Assembly: GCF_021602585.1 (NCBI RefSeq)
Contig: NZ_BQIP01000005.1
Span: 62,001-126,000 of the forward strand
Reading direction: 5' to 3'
Origin: Pseudomonas faucium
Lineage (GTDB): Bacteria > Pseudomonadota > Gammaproteobacteria > Pseudomonadales > Pseudomonadaceae
DNA length: 64,000 nt
Within the stretch, counting starts at the first letter, position 1. The number at the start of each line of letters is the position of its first letter. Position numbers and translations under genes: made by a program. This document shows positions 46,961-56,076 of this stretch, in pieces. Below the pieces are notes generated by a model. It did not search any database and was not told the DNA's origin. It was given only the letters and a program-made list of their open reading frames with translations.

Positions 46961-48133
46961 ATGCTCGCCGACGCCAGTGCTAATAATAATAAACGGTACG
47001 CCTTCATGCAGAGTCTCACCCTGGAAGACTTCAGCGAGCTGGTCGGTCAGCTCTATCAGGGCCCCATGGAAAACATCCCCTGGGTCACCTTCCTCAACCA
47101 GCTCAATCGGCTCCTCGACAGCAAGTACGTCACCTTCATCCTGCGCCCACCCAGCAGCCAGGTGGATGGCCTGATGGTCAGCACCAACGGCACCTCCAGC
47201 GAAGCCACCAACTCCTACAACAAGCACTTCTACGCCCTGGACCCATTCATCGGGCTGCCCAACAGCGAGGTCGTGGCCCTGAGCGACTACCTGCCGGAAG
47301 CCGAGCTGCGGCAATCGGAATTCTTTCGCAACTTCCTCGAGCCGGTGGATGTGTTCCACATCCTCGGCGTGGACATCAACACCAGCGACGGCGCCCAGTG
47401 CCGCCTGCGCATCAGCCGCGGGCGCGACGACCCGCCCTTCGTCAGCGCCGAAAAAACCCTGCTGGCGCGCTTCATCCCGCACCTTGAGCAATCGATCAAG
47501 GTGCACATGCAGCTCAACCGCATCGAGATCGAACGCAACCTGTATGCCGGCGCGGTCGACCAGATGGCCGTGGGCACCATCATCCTCGACGAAACCGGCA
47601 AGGTGCTGCAGACCAACCAGGTGGCCGAACGGCTGCTGCAGGAGAAGGACGGCATCAAGCAGGTCAACGATGGCCTGCAGGTCGGCAGCGCCCGCGACAC
47701 CCAGGAGTTTCGCCGCCTGGTGCGCCAGGCCATGCTCTCGCAGAAGGGCAACCAGGCCACGGTGGTCGAGGCCATGCGCGTCACCCGCCCGTCCGGCCGT
47801 GCCGACCTTGGCATCATCGTGCGCTCGGTGCCGCTGGCGGCCTGGAGCGAGGGCAAGCAATGCCCCGCCGTGGTGATCTTCATCAGCGACCCGGAGCAGC
47901 AGAGCTCCGCCCCCCAGGAAATCGTCCGCGCCCTGTTCGACTTCACCCCGGCGGAAACCCAGCTGGCCATGCTCCTGGCCAACGGCCTGACCCTGGACGA
48001 AGCCTCCGAGGAACTGGGCATCAGCCGCAACACCTCGCGCGCGCACCTGCGCTCGACCTTCTCCAAGACCGGCGTCACCCGCCAGACCATGCTGGTGCGG
48101 CTGATCTTGCGCAGCGTCGCCACCCTCGGCTGA
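46961..48133 (+). CDS. LuxR-type regulator, TeiR-like
   Basis: 390 aa, the length of the testosterone regulator TeiR of Comamonas. A large N-terminal region (~1-310, with a PAS-like segment from ~180) precedes the C-terminal helix-turn-helix FDFTPAETQLAMLLANGLTLDEASEELGISRNTSRAHLRSTFSKTG. No autoinducer-binding Trp/Tyr pattern of quorum LuxR proteins is obvious. An AAGGA site lies before the ATG. A run TAATAATAATAA near 46979 is part of codons 7-11. It is the obvious candidate activator of the steroid-box promoters. Confidence 0.78.
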   Translation: MLADASANNNKRYAFMQSLTLEDFSELVGQLYQGPMENIPWVTFLNQLNRLLDSKYVTFILRPPSSQVDGLMVSTNGTSSEATNSYNKHFYALDPFIGLPNSEVVALSDYLPEAELRQSEFFRNFLEPVDVFHILGVDINTSDGAQCRLRISRGRDDPPFVSAEKTLLARFIPHLEQSIKVHMQLNRIEIERNLYAGAVDQMAVGTIILDETGKVLQTNQVAERLLQEKDGIKQVNDGLQVGSARDTQEFRRLVRQAMLSQKGNQATVVEAMRVTRPSGRADLGIIVRSVPLAAWSEGKQCPAVVIFISDPEQQSSAPQEIVRALFDFTPAETQLAMLLANGLTLDEASEELGISRNTSRAHLRSTFSKTGVTRQTMLVRLILRSVATLG

Positions 48134-48138
48134 GCCCA

Positions 48139-48170
48139 GGCTGCCATCGTCCGCCCGGACGATGGCAGCC
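48139..48170 (+). promoter_or_regulatory. Extended steroid-box palindrome upstream of the Nudix gene
   Basis: The core 48147-48162 reads TCGTCC-GCCC-GGACGA, both arms perfect. The symmetry extends to 14-bp arms (GGCTGCCATCGTCC/GGACGATGGCAGCC). The core ends 63 nt before the Nudix ATG, with a TAGTAGG -10-like element 24 nt after it. As a perfect GC hairpin 5 nt after the luxR stop it could also be that gene's terminator. Confidence 0.62.
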
Positions 48171-48225
48171 ACCCCTGGCCGCGCCATAGTAGGCCTGTCG
48201 CTTACCGTCGCCAGAGGCCCGCCCC

Positions 48226-48777
48226 ATGCGCCAGAGCCCTACCATCCTCAAGACCGAGCTGCTGGCCAAGAGCAGCCATTTCCAGATCGAAGCGCTGCAC
48301 CTGCAGTTCAGCAATGGCCAGCGCCGCATCTACGAGCGCCTCAACGGCACCGGTTACCGCTCGGTGCTGCTGGTGGCGATGCCAGACCCCCAGCATGTGC
48401 TGATGGTCCGCGAGTACGCGGTGGGGGTGGAAGGCACCCTGCTCGGCCTGCCCAAGGGCGGCGCCGAGGCTGGCGAAAGCTACCTGCAGGCGGCGCAGCG
48501 CGAGCTTGGCGAAGAGGTGGGGTTGCGCAGTGCGCGGCTGACCGAACTGGGCGACCTGACCTTGGCGCCCGGCCACCTGGGCCATCGCTGCCGGGTGGTG
48601 CTGGCCGAACAGCTCAGCCCGTGCACCCGGCTGGCCGGCGATGAGCCCGAGCCTCTGGAATGCCTGACCCTGCCGATGGCGCAGATCCCCGCCCTGGTCG
48701 CCAGCGGCGAGCTGCACGAAGCGCGGGCGATCGCGGCAATCTTCATGGCCATGGGGGTGCTGGCGCAGCGTAGCTGA
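48226..48777 (+). CDS. Nudix hydrolase, NudE-like
   Basis: 183 aa, close to NudE (186 aa in E. coli), which cleaves ADP-ribose, NADH and related ADP compounds. The Nudix box is complete: G-GAEAG-E-SYLQAAQ-REL-G-EE-V-G-L. The upstream YRSVLLVAMPDPQHVLMVREYA is also NudE-like. It lies within the steroid cluster, 63 nt downstream of a box palindrome, rather than with the usual core gene neighbours. The substrate in this context (CoA, FAD, NADH) is unknown. Confidence 0.82.
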   Translation: MRQSPTILKTELLAKSSHFQIEALHLQFSNGQRRIYERLNGTGYRSVLLVAMPDPQHVLMVREYAVGVEGTLLGLPKGGAEAGESYLQAAQRELGEEVGLRSARLTELGDLTLAPGHLGHRCRVVLAEQLSPCTRLAGDEPEPLECLTLPMAQIPALVASGELHEARAIAAIFMAMGVLAQRS

Positions 48778-48795
48778 CGCCAGCGAACGCCCGCC

Positions 48796-49830
48796 TCAGG
48801 TTGGCAGCACCCCGCGCGCACGCGACAGGGTCAGGGCCAGGTCCTCGATCATGTCTTCCTGCCCCCCCACCGTGCCGCGGCGCCCCAGCTCCACCAGCAG
48901 CTCACGGGCCGGCACGCCGTACTTGAGCTGGGCACGCTTGGCAAACAGCAGGAACGAGCTGTACACCCCGGCGTAGCCCAGGGTCAGGGCATCGCGGTCC
49001 AGGCGGATCGGCTGGTCCATCATCGGCACCACGCGGTCCTCGGCCACATCCATGATCCGGTACAGGTCCACGCCGCTGTGCACGCCCATGCGCTCGAGCA
49101 CGGCGACGAACACCTCCAGCGGCGTGTTGCCGGCCCCGGCGCCCAGCCCTGCGACCGAACCGTCGATGCGCGCCGCGCCCGCCTCGATCGCCGCCAATGA
49201 GTTGGCAATGGCCATGCCCAGGTTGTGATGGCCATGAAAGCCCACCTCAACCCCCGGCTCCAGGCCCGCGCGCAGCACAGCGATCTTCTCGCTCACTTCA
49301 TCGGGCAGCATGTAGCCTGCCGAATCGGTGCAGTAGATGCAGTTGGCGCCATAGCTCTGCATCAGGCGCGCCTGCTCCAGCAGCTTATCGGCGCTGACCA
49401 TGTGCGCCATCATCAGGAAGCCCACGGTGTCCAGGCCCATCTTCGCCGCCATGCCGATGTGCTGGCCGGACACGTCGGCCTCGGTGCAGTGGGTGGCCAC
49501 GCGGATGGTCGAAACGCCGTGCTCATGGGCCATCTTCAGGTGGTCGAGGGTGCCGATCCCCGGCAACAGCAGGGCCGAAACCTTGGCCTGCTTGAGCCGT
49601 GGGATCACCGCGCTGAAGTATTCCTCGTCGCTGTGCGCCGGCAAACCGTAGTTCAACGAGGCGCCGCCCAGGCCATCGCCGTGGGTGATCTCGATCAGCG
49701 GCACGCCGGCCGCGTCCAGCCCGGTGGCCACCTCGACCATCTGTTTGATGCTGATCTGGTGACGCTTGGCATGCATGCCGTCACGCAGGCTCATGTCGTG
49801 CAGCAGCACGTTCTTGCCTTGCAGGTTCAT
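48796..49830 (-). CDS. tesG: 4-hydroxy-2-oxovalerate aldolase (TesG/DmpG family)
   Basis: 344 aa from [20 protein letters not shown]; Arg-Asp of [10 protein letters not shown] and His-x-His in [16 protein letters not shown] bind the divalent metal and substrate. It cleaves 4-hydroxy-2-oxo acids to pyruvate and an aldehyde, which is channelled to the partner dehydrogenase. It is the last gene of the leftward tesDEFG operon, 11 nt after tesF. Confidence 0.9.
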   Translation of the reverse strand: MNLQGKNVLLHDMSLRDGMHAKRHQISIKQMVEVATGLDAAGVPLIEITHGDGLGGASLNYGLPAHSDEEYFSAVIPRLKQAKVSALLLPGIGTLDHLKMAHEHGVSTIRVATHCTEADVSGQHIGMAAKMGLDTVGFLMMAHMVSADKLLEQARLMQSYGANCIYCTDSAGYMLPDEVSEKIAVLRAGLEPGVEVGFHGHHNLGMAIANSLAAIEAGAARIDGSVAGLGAGAGNTPLEVFVAVLERMGVHSGVDLYRIMDVAEDRVVPMMDQPIRLDRDALTLGYAGVYSSFLLFAKRAQLKYGVPARELLVELGRRGTVGGQEDMIEDLALTLSRARGVLPT

Positions 49831-49841
49831 GGTCACTCTCC

Positions 49842-50750
49842 TCAACGGGCGGGCAATTGCAGGGCGCCCTTGTGGGCTTCTTCGGCGAACATCTCGGCGG
49901 TGCGCAGGCCGGCGGCGGTCATGATGTCGAGGTTGCCGGCCGACTTGGGCAGGAAGTCGCCCAGGCCCTCCACCTCGATGAAAATCGACACCTGGTTGCC
50001 GTCGAACACCGGGCCGTTGACCAGCTTGTAGCCGGGCACGTAGCGCTGCACTTCGCTGACCATGCTCAGCACCGAGGCGCGGATGGCGTCCTGGTCCGGG
50101 GTGTCGTCGGTCAGGCAGTGGATGGTGTCGCGCATCATCAGCGGCGGCTCGGCCGGGTTGATGACGATGATGGCCTTGCCGCGCCGCGCGCGGCCGATGC
50201 TTTCCACCGCCCCTGCGGTGGTGCGGGTGAACTCGTCGATGTTCTGCCGCGTGCCCGGCCCCACCGAGCGCGAGGACACCGTGGCGACGATCTCGCCATA
50301 GGCCACCGACTGGATGCGCGACACCGCCGCGACCATGGGGATGGTCGCCTGGCCGCCGCAGGTGACCATGTTGACGTTCATCGCAAGCTGCGCGGCATGC
50401 GCCTTGAGGTTGACCGGCGGCACGCAGAACGGGCCGATGGCCGCCGGGGTGAGGTCGATCATGACCACGCCCAGCGCGTTGAGCTTTTCGCTGTTGCGGG
50501 CATGGGCGTAGGCCGAGGTGGCGTCGAAGGCGATGCGGATATCGTCGTCCAGCACGTGCGGCAGCAGGCCGTCGAGGCCTTCGGCGGTGGTCTTCACGCC
50601 CATCTCGCGGGCGCGCTTGAGGCCTTCGGACTCAGGGTCGACGCCGACCATCCACACCGGTTCGATCCATTCGGAGCGCAGCATTTTCATCAGCAGGTCG
50701 GTGCCGATGTTTCCCGGGCCGATAATGGCCGCTTTCAGTTTCTGGCTCAT
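49842..50750 (-). CDS. tesF: Acylating aldehyde dehydrogenase (TesF/DmpF family)
   Basis: 302 aa. NAD motif [14 protein letters not shown] at the start; the catalytic Cys is in [15 protein letters not shown], about residue 132. It oxidises the aldehyde released by the aldolase to an acyl-CoA (acetyl- or propionyl-CoA) using NAD and CoA, in complex with TesG. It lies between tesE (15-nt gap) and tesG. Confidence 0.92.
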   Translation of the reverse strand: MSQKLKAAIIGPGNIGTDLLMKMLRSEWIEPVWMVGVDPESEGLKRAREMGVKTTAEGLDGLLPHVLDDDIRIAFDATSAYAHARNSEKLNALGVVMIDLTPAAIGPFCVPPVNLKAHAAQLAMNVNMVTCGGQATIPMVAAVSRIQSVAYGEIVATVSSRSVGPGTRQNIDEFTRTTAGAVESIGRARRGKAIIVINPAEPPLMMRDTIHCLTDDTPDQDAIRASVLSMVSEVQRYVPGYKLVNGPVFDGNQVSIFIEVEGLGDFLPKSAGNLDIMTAAGLRTAEMFAEEAHKGALQLPAR

Positions 50751-50765
50751 GGCCTTGCTCCTTGG

Positions 50766-51557
50766 TCAGGCACGGAAGGACACCTGGGCGCTGCCCAGGC
50801 CGTCGATGGTCAGGAAAAACTGGTCGCCGGCCTGCACCGGCTCCAGCGGCACCAGCGAACCGGAGAGAATCACCTCGCCGGCCTTGAAGGGGATGCCGAA
50901 GGCGCCGAGGGTGTTGGCCAGCCAGGCGACCGCGGTCAGCGGGTTGCCCTGCACGGCCGAGCCCAGGCCTTCGCTCAGGGGCTGGCCGTTCTTCGACACG
51001 CGCATGTGCAGGTTGGGCAGGTCGAGGGTGCGTGGGTCGATGCGCTGGTTGCCGAGCACGAACACGCCGCAGGAGGCATTGTCGGCCACCGTGTCCTGGA
51101 TGCGGATGCGCCAGCCGTGAATGCGCGAATCGACGATCTCGAAACAGGTGCTCACGTAGTCGGTCGCCGCCAGTACATCGGCCTCAGTCACACCGGGGCC
51201 GGCCAGGTCGTGCTTGAGCACGAAGGCGATCTCGCCTTCGGCGCGTGGCTGGATCAGGCGCTGTTCGGCCAGGGAAATGTCGGCACCGTCGTCGAAGGCC
51301 ATGCTGCGGGTGATGAAGCCGAAGTCCGGCTGGTGCACGTCGAGCATGCGCTGCACGGCGGCCGAGGTGACGCCGATCTTCTTGCCGATCACCCGGTCGC
51401 CGGCGGCCACCCGGCGCTGCATGCTGTGCAGGGAGATGTGGTAGGCATCCTCGAGGGTCATGTCTGGCCAGCGTTCGGTCAACGGCGCCAGGGTCTGGCC
51501 CTCGGTCAGGGCCTGGTAGAGCTCGTCGCCGTAGTGCTGGCGAAGCTGCGCGGTCAT
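50766..51557 (-). CDS. tesE: 2-hydroxypenta-2,4-dienoate hydratase (TesE/MhpD family)
   Basis: 263 aa from MTAQLRQHYGDELYQALTEG. GKKIGVTSAAVQRMLDVHQPDFG and the acid residues RAEGEIAFVLKHDL are the metal/substrate-binding segments of this family. It adds water to the dienoate released by TesD, yielding the 4-hydroxy-2-oxo acid. The ATG overlaps the tesD stop by 4 nt. Confidence 0.9.
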   Translation of the reverse strand: MTAQLRQHYGDELYQALTEGQTLAPLTERWPDMTLEDAYHISLHSMQRRVAAGDRVIGKKIGVTSAAVQRMLDVHQPDFGFITRSMAFDDGADISLAEQRLIQPRAEGEIAFVLKHDLAGPGVTEADVLAATDYVSTCFEIVDSRIHGWRIRIQDTVADNASCGVFVLGNQRIDPRTLDLPNLHMRVSKNGQPLSEGLGSAVQGNPLTAVAWLANTLGAFGIPFKAGEVILSGSLVPLEPVQAGDQFFLTIDGLGSAQVSFRA

Positions 51558-52381
51558 GGCCGGCCCTCCGCGAGAAACGCCAGGCACTCGCGGTTGAACA
51601 GCTCGCGGTGCTCGACCATCACCCAGTGGCCGCACTCGCTCAGCAGCACGAAGCGGATGCGCTGGCAGGCCTGCATCAGCGTCTGCGCGCCGGAGGCCGG
51701 GCAGAACTTGTCGTCCATGCCCCAGAAGCCGAGGATCGGGCAGGCCAGCTGCGCCACCTGCTCGGCCATGTTCGGCACGTCCATGGTCGAGAGCACGCAA
51801 GGGGGCTGCTCGGCGACCACCGCCACGCGCTCGGCCACGGTTTCGTCGTCGATCTGCGCCGGGTCGAACAGTTGCAGGCTGAGCAGGCGCTTCATGCCGC
51901 TGGCATCGCGCAGCTCACCGCTGGCGAACGCGGCGGCCATGCGCTGGATGCCTTCCATCTGCAGGTAGTACTGGGCCTTGTCCATCAGCCCGCCGGGGGC
52001 CATCAGCACCAGGCGGGCGACCCGCTCGGGGTGGCGCAGGGCGATCGCGATGGCGATGGCGCCGCCCAGGGAGTTGCCCACCAGGGTGCAGCGCGGGATG
52101 TCCAGGGCATCGAGCAGGCCCAGCAGGGCGTCGACGAAAAAGTCCAGGGTGTAGTCGCTCAGCGGCTTGTCGGACGCCCCGTAACCAGGCAGGTCGGGCA
52201 CGATCACGCGGTGGCCGGCGGCGGCGAAGGCCGGGTAGTTGTGCTTGAAATTGCTGTGCCCGCTGGCGCCGGGGCCGCTGCCGTGGATGAAGACGACCGG
52301 CTCGCCTATGCCTGTGTCGTGGTAGTGCAGCTGCAGGCCGCTGGCTAGCGTGACCTTGTGCCCTTGCGCTGGTGCGCCCAT
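51554..52381 (-). CDS. tesD: Meta-cleavage product hydrolase (TesD/HsaD/MhpC family)
   Basis: 275 aa, alpha/beta hydrolase. FIHGSGPGASGHSNFKHNYPAFAAAGHRV carries the oxyanion hole, the nucleophile Ser is in LVGNSLGGAIAI, and the catalytic His in LSECGHWVMVEH; Asp is in GMDDKFCP. TesD cleaves the carbon-carbon bond of 4,5-9,10-diseco steroid acid to give the C/D-ring acid and a dienoate. It is the first gene of the tesDEFG operon, with GGGAGG before the ATG and a box palindrome 60 nt upstream. Confidence 0.9.
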   Translation of the reverse strand: MGAPAQGHKVTLASGLQLHYHDTGIGEPVVFIHGSGPGASGHSNFKHNYPAFAAAGHRVIVPDLPGYGASDKPLSDYTLDFFVDALLGLLDALDIPRCTLVGNSLGGAIAIAIALRHPERVARLVLMAPGGLMDKAQYYLQMEGIQRMAAAFASGELRDASGMKRLLSLQLFDPAQIDDETVAERVAVVAEQPPCVLSTMDVPNMAEQVAQLACPILGFWGMDDKFCPASGAQTLMQACQRIRFVLLSECGHWVMVEHRELFNRECLAFLAEGRP

Positions 52382-52441
52382 GGGGAAACCTCCCGGCTCA
52401 TTGTTGTGCCGGAATTATTCAGAGGGGGCTGCGGCGCAACA

Positions 52442-52457
52442 TCGTCCGAGAGGACTA
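52442..52457 (-). promoter_or_regulatory. Steroid-box palindrome, tesDEFG promoter
   Basis: In the leftward direction TAGTCC-TCTC-GGACGA, one mismatch in the distal arm. 60 nt separate it from the tesD ATG at 52381, and TAATTC, a candidate -10, begins 24 nt after the box. Confidence 0.72.
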
Positions 52458-52468
52458 CGCGGGGGCAA

Positions 52469-52484
52469 TAGTCCCTTTGGACGT
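52469..52484 (+). promoter_or_regulatory. Steroid-box palindrome, promoter of the SDR gene at 52544
   Basis: Rightward TAGTCC-CTTT-GGACGT, one mismatch in each arm. 59 nt separate it from the ATG at 52544; a TAGGAT candidate -10 begins 22 nt after the box. Together with the neighbouring box this gives each divergent gene its own site. Confidence 0.66.
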
Positions 52485-52543
52485 AGGCCCGAGCCCCAGC
52501 GGCGCCTAGGATCGGGGCATTTCCCTGACGACAAGGCTTCCCC

Positions 52544-53317
52544 ATGCACGACCCCTTGAGCTTTCACGACAAAGTCGTCCTGGTCACCGGCGGTGGCAAG
52601 GGCGTGGGCAGAGGCATCAGCCGGCGATTCCTGGAGTGCGGCGCCCACGTGGTGATCTGCGGCCGCCAGGCCCCGGAGCGGCTGCCGGCGCGCGCTGGCC
52701 GCGAGGCGCTGTTTTTGCCCTGCGACGTGCGCGATGTGGAGCAGCTGGAGCGCTTGATGGGCAGCATCCTGGAACGCTTCGGCCGCCTCGATGTGCTGGT
52801 GAACAATGCCGGGGGCGCGCCTTATGCCGATGCGGCCAGTGCCTCGCCGCGCTTCTCCGAGTCGATCATCCGCCTCAACCTGCTGGCTCCGCTCAACCTC
52901 TGCCAGCTGGCCAACCGGGTGATGCAGGCACAGCCCGAGGGCGGCAGCATCATCAACATCTGCAGCGTCAGCGCCACCCGCCCTTCCCCCGGCACCGCCC
53001 CCTATGGCGCCGCCAAGGCCGGGCTGCTCAACCTCACCCGCTCGCTGGCCGTGGAATGGGCACCGAAGGTGCGGGTCAATGCAGTGACTGCCGGGCTGAT
53101 CCTCACCAAACAGGCCGGCCTGCACTACGGCGACGACCACGCCGTGGCCCAGGTGGCGGCGACCATCCCCCTGGGGCGCCTGGCCGAGCCTGACGACATC
53201 GGCGACACTTGCCTCTACCTCGCCTCGCCCCTGGCCCGCTACGTCAGCGGCGCCGACCTGGCCGTGCACGGCGGCGGTGAACGCCCGGCATTTCTCGATG
53301 CGGCGAATGCCCACTGA
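52544..53317 (+). CDS. Short-chain dehydrogenase/reductase
   Basis: 257 aa. TGGGKGVGRG (cofactor), VNNAGG, Ser in NICSVSA, and YGAAKAGLLNL (Tyr-x3-Lys). The Arg after the second strand (VICGRQAPERL) suggests NADP preference. It heads a rightward operon with the SRPBCC gene and has its own steroid box. The substrate is probably a steroid or a CoA intermediate, but the sequence does not decide. Confidence 0.82.
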   Translation: MHDPLSFHDKVVLVTGGGKGVGRGISRRFLECGAHVVICGRQAPERLPARAGREALFLPCDVRDVEQLERLMGSILERFGRLDVLVNNAGGAPYADAASASPRFSESIIRLNLLAPLNLCQLANRVMQAQPEGGSIINICSVSATRPSPGTAPYGAAKAGLLNLTRSLAVEWAPKVRVNAVTAGLILTKQAGLHYGDDHAVAQVAATIPLGRLAEPDDIGDTCLYLASPLARYVSGADLAVHGGGERPAFLDAANAH

Positions 53318-53332
53318 ACCTGGAGATTGCAC

Positions 53333-53806
53333 ATGAACCGCATCGCTCGCCACACCGTGGCCCTGAACCTGACCCGCGACCAGGCCTGGAGCAAGCTGCG
53401 CGACCTCAGCCTGGCCCCGCACTATGTGCCGGGGTTGACCGGCAGCCAGTTCCACCCCGGCGCCCGCGAGGGCATGGGCGCCAGCCGCCGGGTCATGCGC
53501 AAGGGTGGGCAGTGGCTGGATGAAAGCGTGGTGCAGTGGGAGGACGGCGCAGGGTTCGTGCTGGTGTTGCACAAGGGCAATGCCGGCGCGCCGTTTCCGT
53601 TTCGCCAGGCCAGTTTCAGGTATTGGCTGGAGGGCTCGGGGGCTAGCTGCAGAATCAGCACCAGCCTGCATTACCGACTGCGCGGCGGGCGGTTGGCCGA
53701 ATGGCTGCTGGGCCGGGCGTTCGACAAGGTGGTGCGGGAGATTGGTGAAAACCTCAAGGCCTATTACGAGAGTGGGCGCACGCAGAACAAGCACCTGCAG
53801 GGTTGA
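53333..53806 (+). CDS. SRPBCC (START-like) family protein
   Basis: 157 aa from MNRIARHTVALNLTRDQAWS, in a helix-grip fold pattern: LTRDQAWSKLRDLSLAPHYVPGLTG and the C-terminal long helix LGRAFDKVVREIGENLKAYYES. Such proteins bind hydrophobic ligands. It starts 15 nt behind the SDR gene, so it may bind or shuttle a steroid. No catalytic residues are evident. Confidence 0.72.
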   Translation: MNRIARHTVALNLTRDQAWSKLRDLSLAPHYVPGLTGSQFHPGAREGMGASRRVMRKGGQWLDESVVQWEDGAGFVLVLHKGNAGAPFPFRQASFRYWLEGSGASCRISTSLHYRLRGGRLAEWLLGRAFDKVVREIGENLKAYYESGRTQNKHLQG

Positions 53807-53840
53807 CGGCAGTGCGATATGAAATCGCTTTTGCCTGGGC

Positions 53841-54003
53841 TGGCCCTATCGCTGGCAAGCCAGCTCCCACAAGTACCCCGCTGCCCTCGAGAACAGTGGT
53901 GTACCTGTGGAAGCTGACTTGCCAGCGATAGGGTCCTTTACACCCCGCTGCCCTCAAGAATAGTGACGTACCTGTGGGAGCCGGCTTGCCGGCGATAGGG
54001 CCC
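53841..54003. repeat. Tandem REP cluster (three REP cores, duplicated spacer)
   Basis: Three REP cores occur (about 53841-53872, 53911-53935 and 53973-53999). Between them a 25-nt segment beginning CCCCGCTGCCCTC is repeated with few changes, so one unit has been duplicated. The cluster lies between the SRPBCC gene and the convergent ksi gene, where it may end both transcripts. Confidence 0.85.
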
Positions 54004-54026
54004 TCAAATCCCCCCAAGCAGCGAGC

Positions 54027-54401
54027 TCATTGCGCCCCGACGTTAACCTCACTCCAATACGCCTTCATGCTGCGGATCAACCCCCGCTCATCAAACGCCA
54101 TCACATCGATCACATCCAGCGCACGCCCACCAAACACCACGCGAAACGGCACCGCGCCCTGCCCATCGCAGGTCGCCCGCACCGGCCCGGTCAGCGCCGC
54201 CGACACCTGCATGGCCCCAAGCCCCTGGCGGTAGAACGCGGCAATGGCCGCGATCCCCTGCAGCGGCGCCGTGCCAACCGGGTCCTCGACCGTGGCATCT
54301 TCGGCATACAGCGCCAGGATGCCGTCGATATCCCCCGCATCCACCAGCGCCACGTAGCGCTGCATCAGCACCTGAACATGCTGCGCCGTCGGCACGCCCA
54401 T
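54027..54401 (-). CDS. ksi: Delta5-3-ketosteroid isomerase
   Basis: 124 aa from MGVPTAQHVQVLMQRYVALV, similar throughout to P. putida ketosteroid isomerase. The catalytic residues correspond: Tyr16 (MQRYVAL), Asp40 (ATVEDP), Tyr57 (AAFYRQG) and Asp99, equivalent to Asp103 of the P. putida enzyme, in LDVIDV. It moves the Delta5 double bond of 3-oxosteroids to Delta4. Relative to that enzyme, the strand before Asp99 is four residues shorter. It starts immediately after the thiolase stop, so it is the last gene of that operon. Confidence 0.9.
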   Translation of the reverse strand: MGVPTAQHVQVLMQRYVALVDAGDIDGILALYAEDATVEDPVGTAPLQGIAAIAAFYRQGLGAMQVSAALTGPVRATCDGQGAVPFRVVFGGRALDVIDVMAFDERGLIRSMKAYWSEVNVGAQ

Positions 54402-54402
54402 C

Positions 54403-55605
54403 TCAGGCCACCTCGAACAGCGCGGCAGCACCCATGCCGCCACCAATGCACATGCTCACCACCACATAGCGCACGCCGCGGCGCTTGCCCTCGATCAGCG
54501 CATGCCCGACCATGCGCGACCCGGACATGCCGAACGGATGGCCAATGGCAATGGCGCCGCCGTTCACATTGAGCCGGTCGTCATCGATACCCAAGGTGTC
54601 CCGGCAATACAGCACCTGGCAGGCGAACGCCTCGTTCAGCTCCCACAGGCCGATGTCCTGGACCTTCAAGCCATGGCGCTTGAGCAGCTTGGGAATGGCA
54701 TACACCGGCCCGATGCCCATCTCGTCCGCCTTGCACCCCGCCACCGCCAGGCCGCGATAGATGCCCAGCGGCTGCAACCCACGCTGCTCGGCCAGGCGTG
54801 CATTCATCAGCACCGCCGCCGAGGCGCCGTCCGACAACTGCGAGGCGTTGCCCGCGGTGATGAAGCGCCCGGCGCCGGTCCACTGCCCACCGCCCCACAC
54901 CGGCTCCAATGCAGCCAGGCTGGCGGCGCTGGTGTCGGGGCGGTTGCACTCGTCCTGGCGCAAGGTCACCGGCTCGTGCCGGCTCTCGCCGCTGGCCTTG
55001 TCCAGCAGCAGCTTGTGGGTGAGCAGCGGCGCCAGCTCCTGGTCGAACAGCCCGGCCTGCTGCGCCTGGGCAGTGCGCAGCTGGCTTTGCAGGCTGTAGG
55101 CATCCTGCTCCTCGCGGCTGATGCCGTAGCGCTGGGCGACGATCTCGGCAGTCTCGATCATCGGGATATAGGCGCTAGGGTCGCGCTCCAGCACCAGGCC
55201 GGACTGCAGGCGGTAGAGGTTCTTGTGCTTGTTCTGCACCAGCGAGATCGACTCCAGGCCACCGGCCACGGCAATGTCGAGTTCGTTGCAGACGATGCCC
55301 TTGGCGGCGATGGCAATGCTCATCAACCCCGAGGCGCACTGGCGCTCCACCGCCATGCCGGCGACCTGCGCCGGCAGCCCGGCCGCCGTGGCGCACAGGC
55401 GCCCCAGGTTGTAGGCCTGGGTGCCTTGCTGGGCGGCGGCGCCGATGATCACATCCTCCACTTCCTCCGGCGCGATGCCGGCGCGGCGTACCGCCTCGGC
55501 CACCACATGGCCGCCCAGGGTCGGCGCCTCGGTGTCATTGAAGGCACCGCGAAAGGCTTTGCCAATGGGCGTGCGCGCCGTGGCAACGATCACTGCTTCG
55601 TTCAT
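54403..55605 (-). CDS. Acetyl-CoA acyltransferase (thiolase)
   Basis: 400 aa from [20 protein letters not shown]. Nucleophile Cys in [12 protein letters not shown], His in [14 protein letters not shown] and second Cys in [12 protein letters not shown]. It cleaves 3-oxoacyl-CoA with CoA. In this operon, with MaoC, IpdF-like SDR and acyl-CoA dehydrogenases, it should act in side-chain or ring beta-oxidation of steroids. It differs from the second thiolase at 60271. Confidence 0.88.
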   Translation of the reverse strand: MNEAVIVATARTPIGKAFRGAFNDTEAPTLGGHVVAEAVRRAGIAPEEVEDVIIGAAAQQGTQAYNLGRLCATAAGLPAQVAGMAVERQCASGLMSIAIAAKGIVCNELDIAVAGGLESISLVQNKHKNLYRLQSGLVLERDPSAYIPMIETAEIVAQRYGISREEQDAYSLQSQLRTAQAQQAGLFDQELAPLLTHKLLLDKASGESRHEPVTLRQDECNRPDTSAASLAALEPVWGGGQWTGAGRFITAGNASQLSDGASAAVLMNARLAEQRGLQPLGIYRGLAVAGCKADEMGIGPVYAIPKLLKRHGLKVQDIGLWELNEAFACQVLYCRDTLGIDDDRLNVNGGAIAIGHPFGMSGSRMVGHALIEGKRRGVRYVVVSMCIGGGMGAAALFEVA

Positions 55606-55615
55606 GCTCGATTCC

Positions 55616-56074
55616 TCAGTTCGGGTAGTAGCGGCTGATGGTGTCGACCACACAGCCGGGCCGGTCCTGGCCTTCGATTTCGACGCTGACGCGGATCAGC
55701 GCCTGCACGCCTTCGCCCACCGCCTCGGTGGACAGCAAGGTGGCGCTGCCGCGCACCCGCGCGCCCACGCGCACCACCGACGGGAAGCGCACCCGCTCGC
55801 AGCCGTAGTTCACGCCCATGGCAATGCCACGCACCTCGACGATCTGCGGCAGAAACAGGTTGACCAGCGCCAGGCTCAGGTAGCCATGGGCGATGCAGGC
55901 GCCGAACGGCCCCTGGGCGGCGCGCTCGGCATCCACGTGAATCCACTGGTGGTCGCCACTCGCCTCGGCGAACAGGTCGATGCGCGCCTGGTCCACCAAT
56001 AGCCACTCGCTCTTGCCCAGCTCCTGCCCCTGCGCCTCGTGCAGCGCAGCAGGCGTTTGGAAAATACGCGGCAT
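55616..56074 (-). CDS. MaoC-like hydratase
   Basis: 152 aa, a single hotdog domain. The MaoC active-site motif is [14 protein letters not shown] (Asp-x4-His) followed by [16 protein letters not shown]-specific enoyl-CoA hydratases of this type add water to steroid enoyl-CoA in actinobacteria. It lies between the thiolase and IpdF-like genes, with short gaps (10 and 2 nt). Confidence 0.84.
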   Translation of the reverse strand: MPRIFQTPAALHEAQGQELGKSEWLLVDQARIDLFAEASGDHQWIHVDAERAAQGPFGACIAHGYLSLALVNLFLPQIVEVRGIAMGVNYGCERVRFPSVVRVGARVRGSATLLSTEAVGEGVQALIRVSVEIEGQDRPGCVVDTISRYYPN

Positions 56075-56076
56075 GC

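Noticed and set aside
46979-46991. TAATAATAATAA run as a microsatellite phase-variation switch
   Set aside because: It is short, lies in frame within the LuxR gene as Asn codons, and a change of three bases would not shift the frame.
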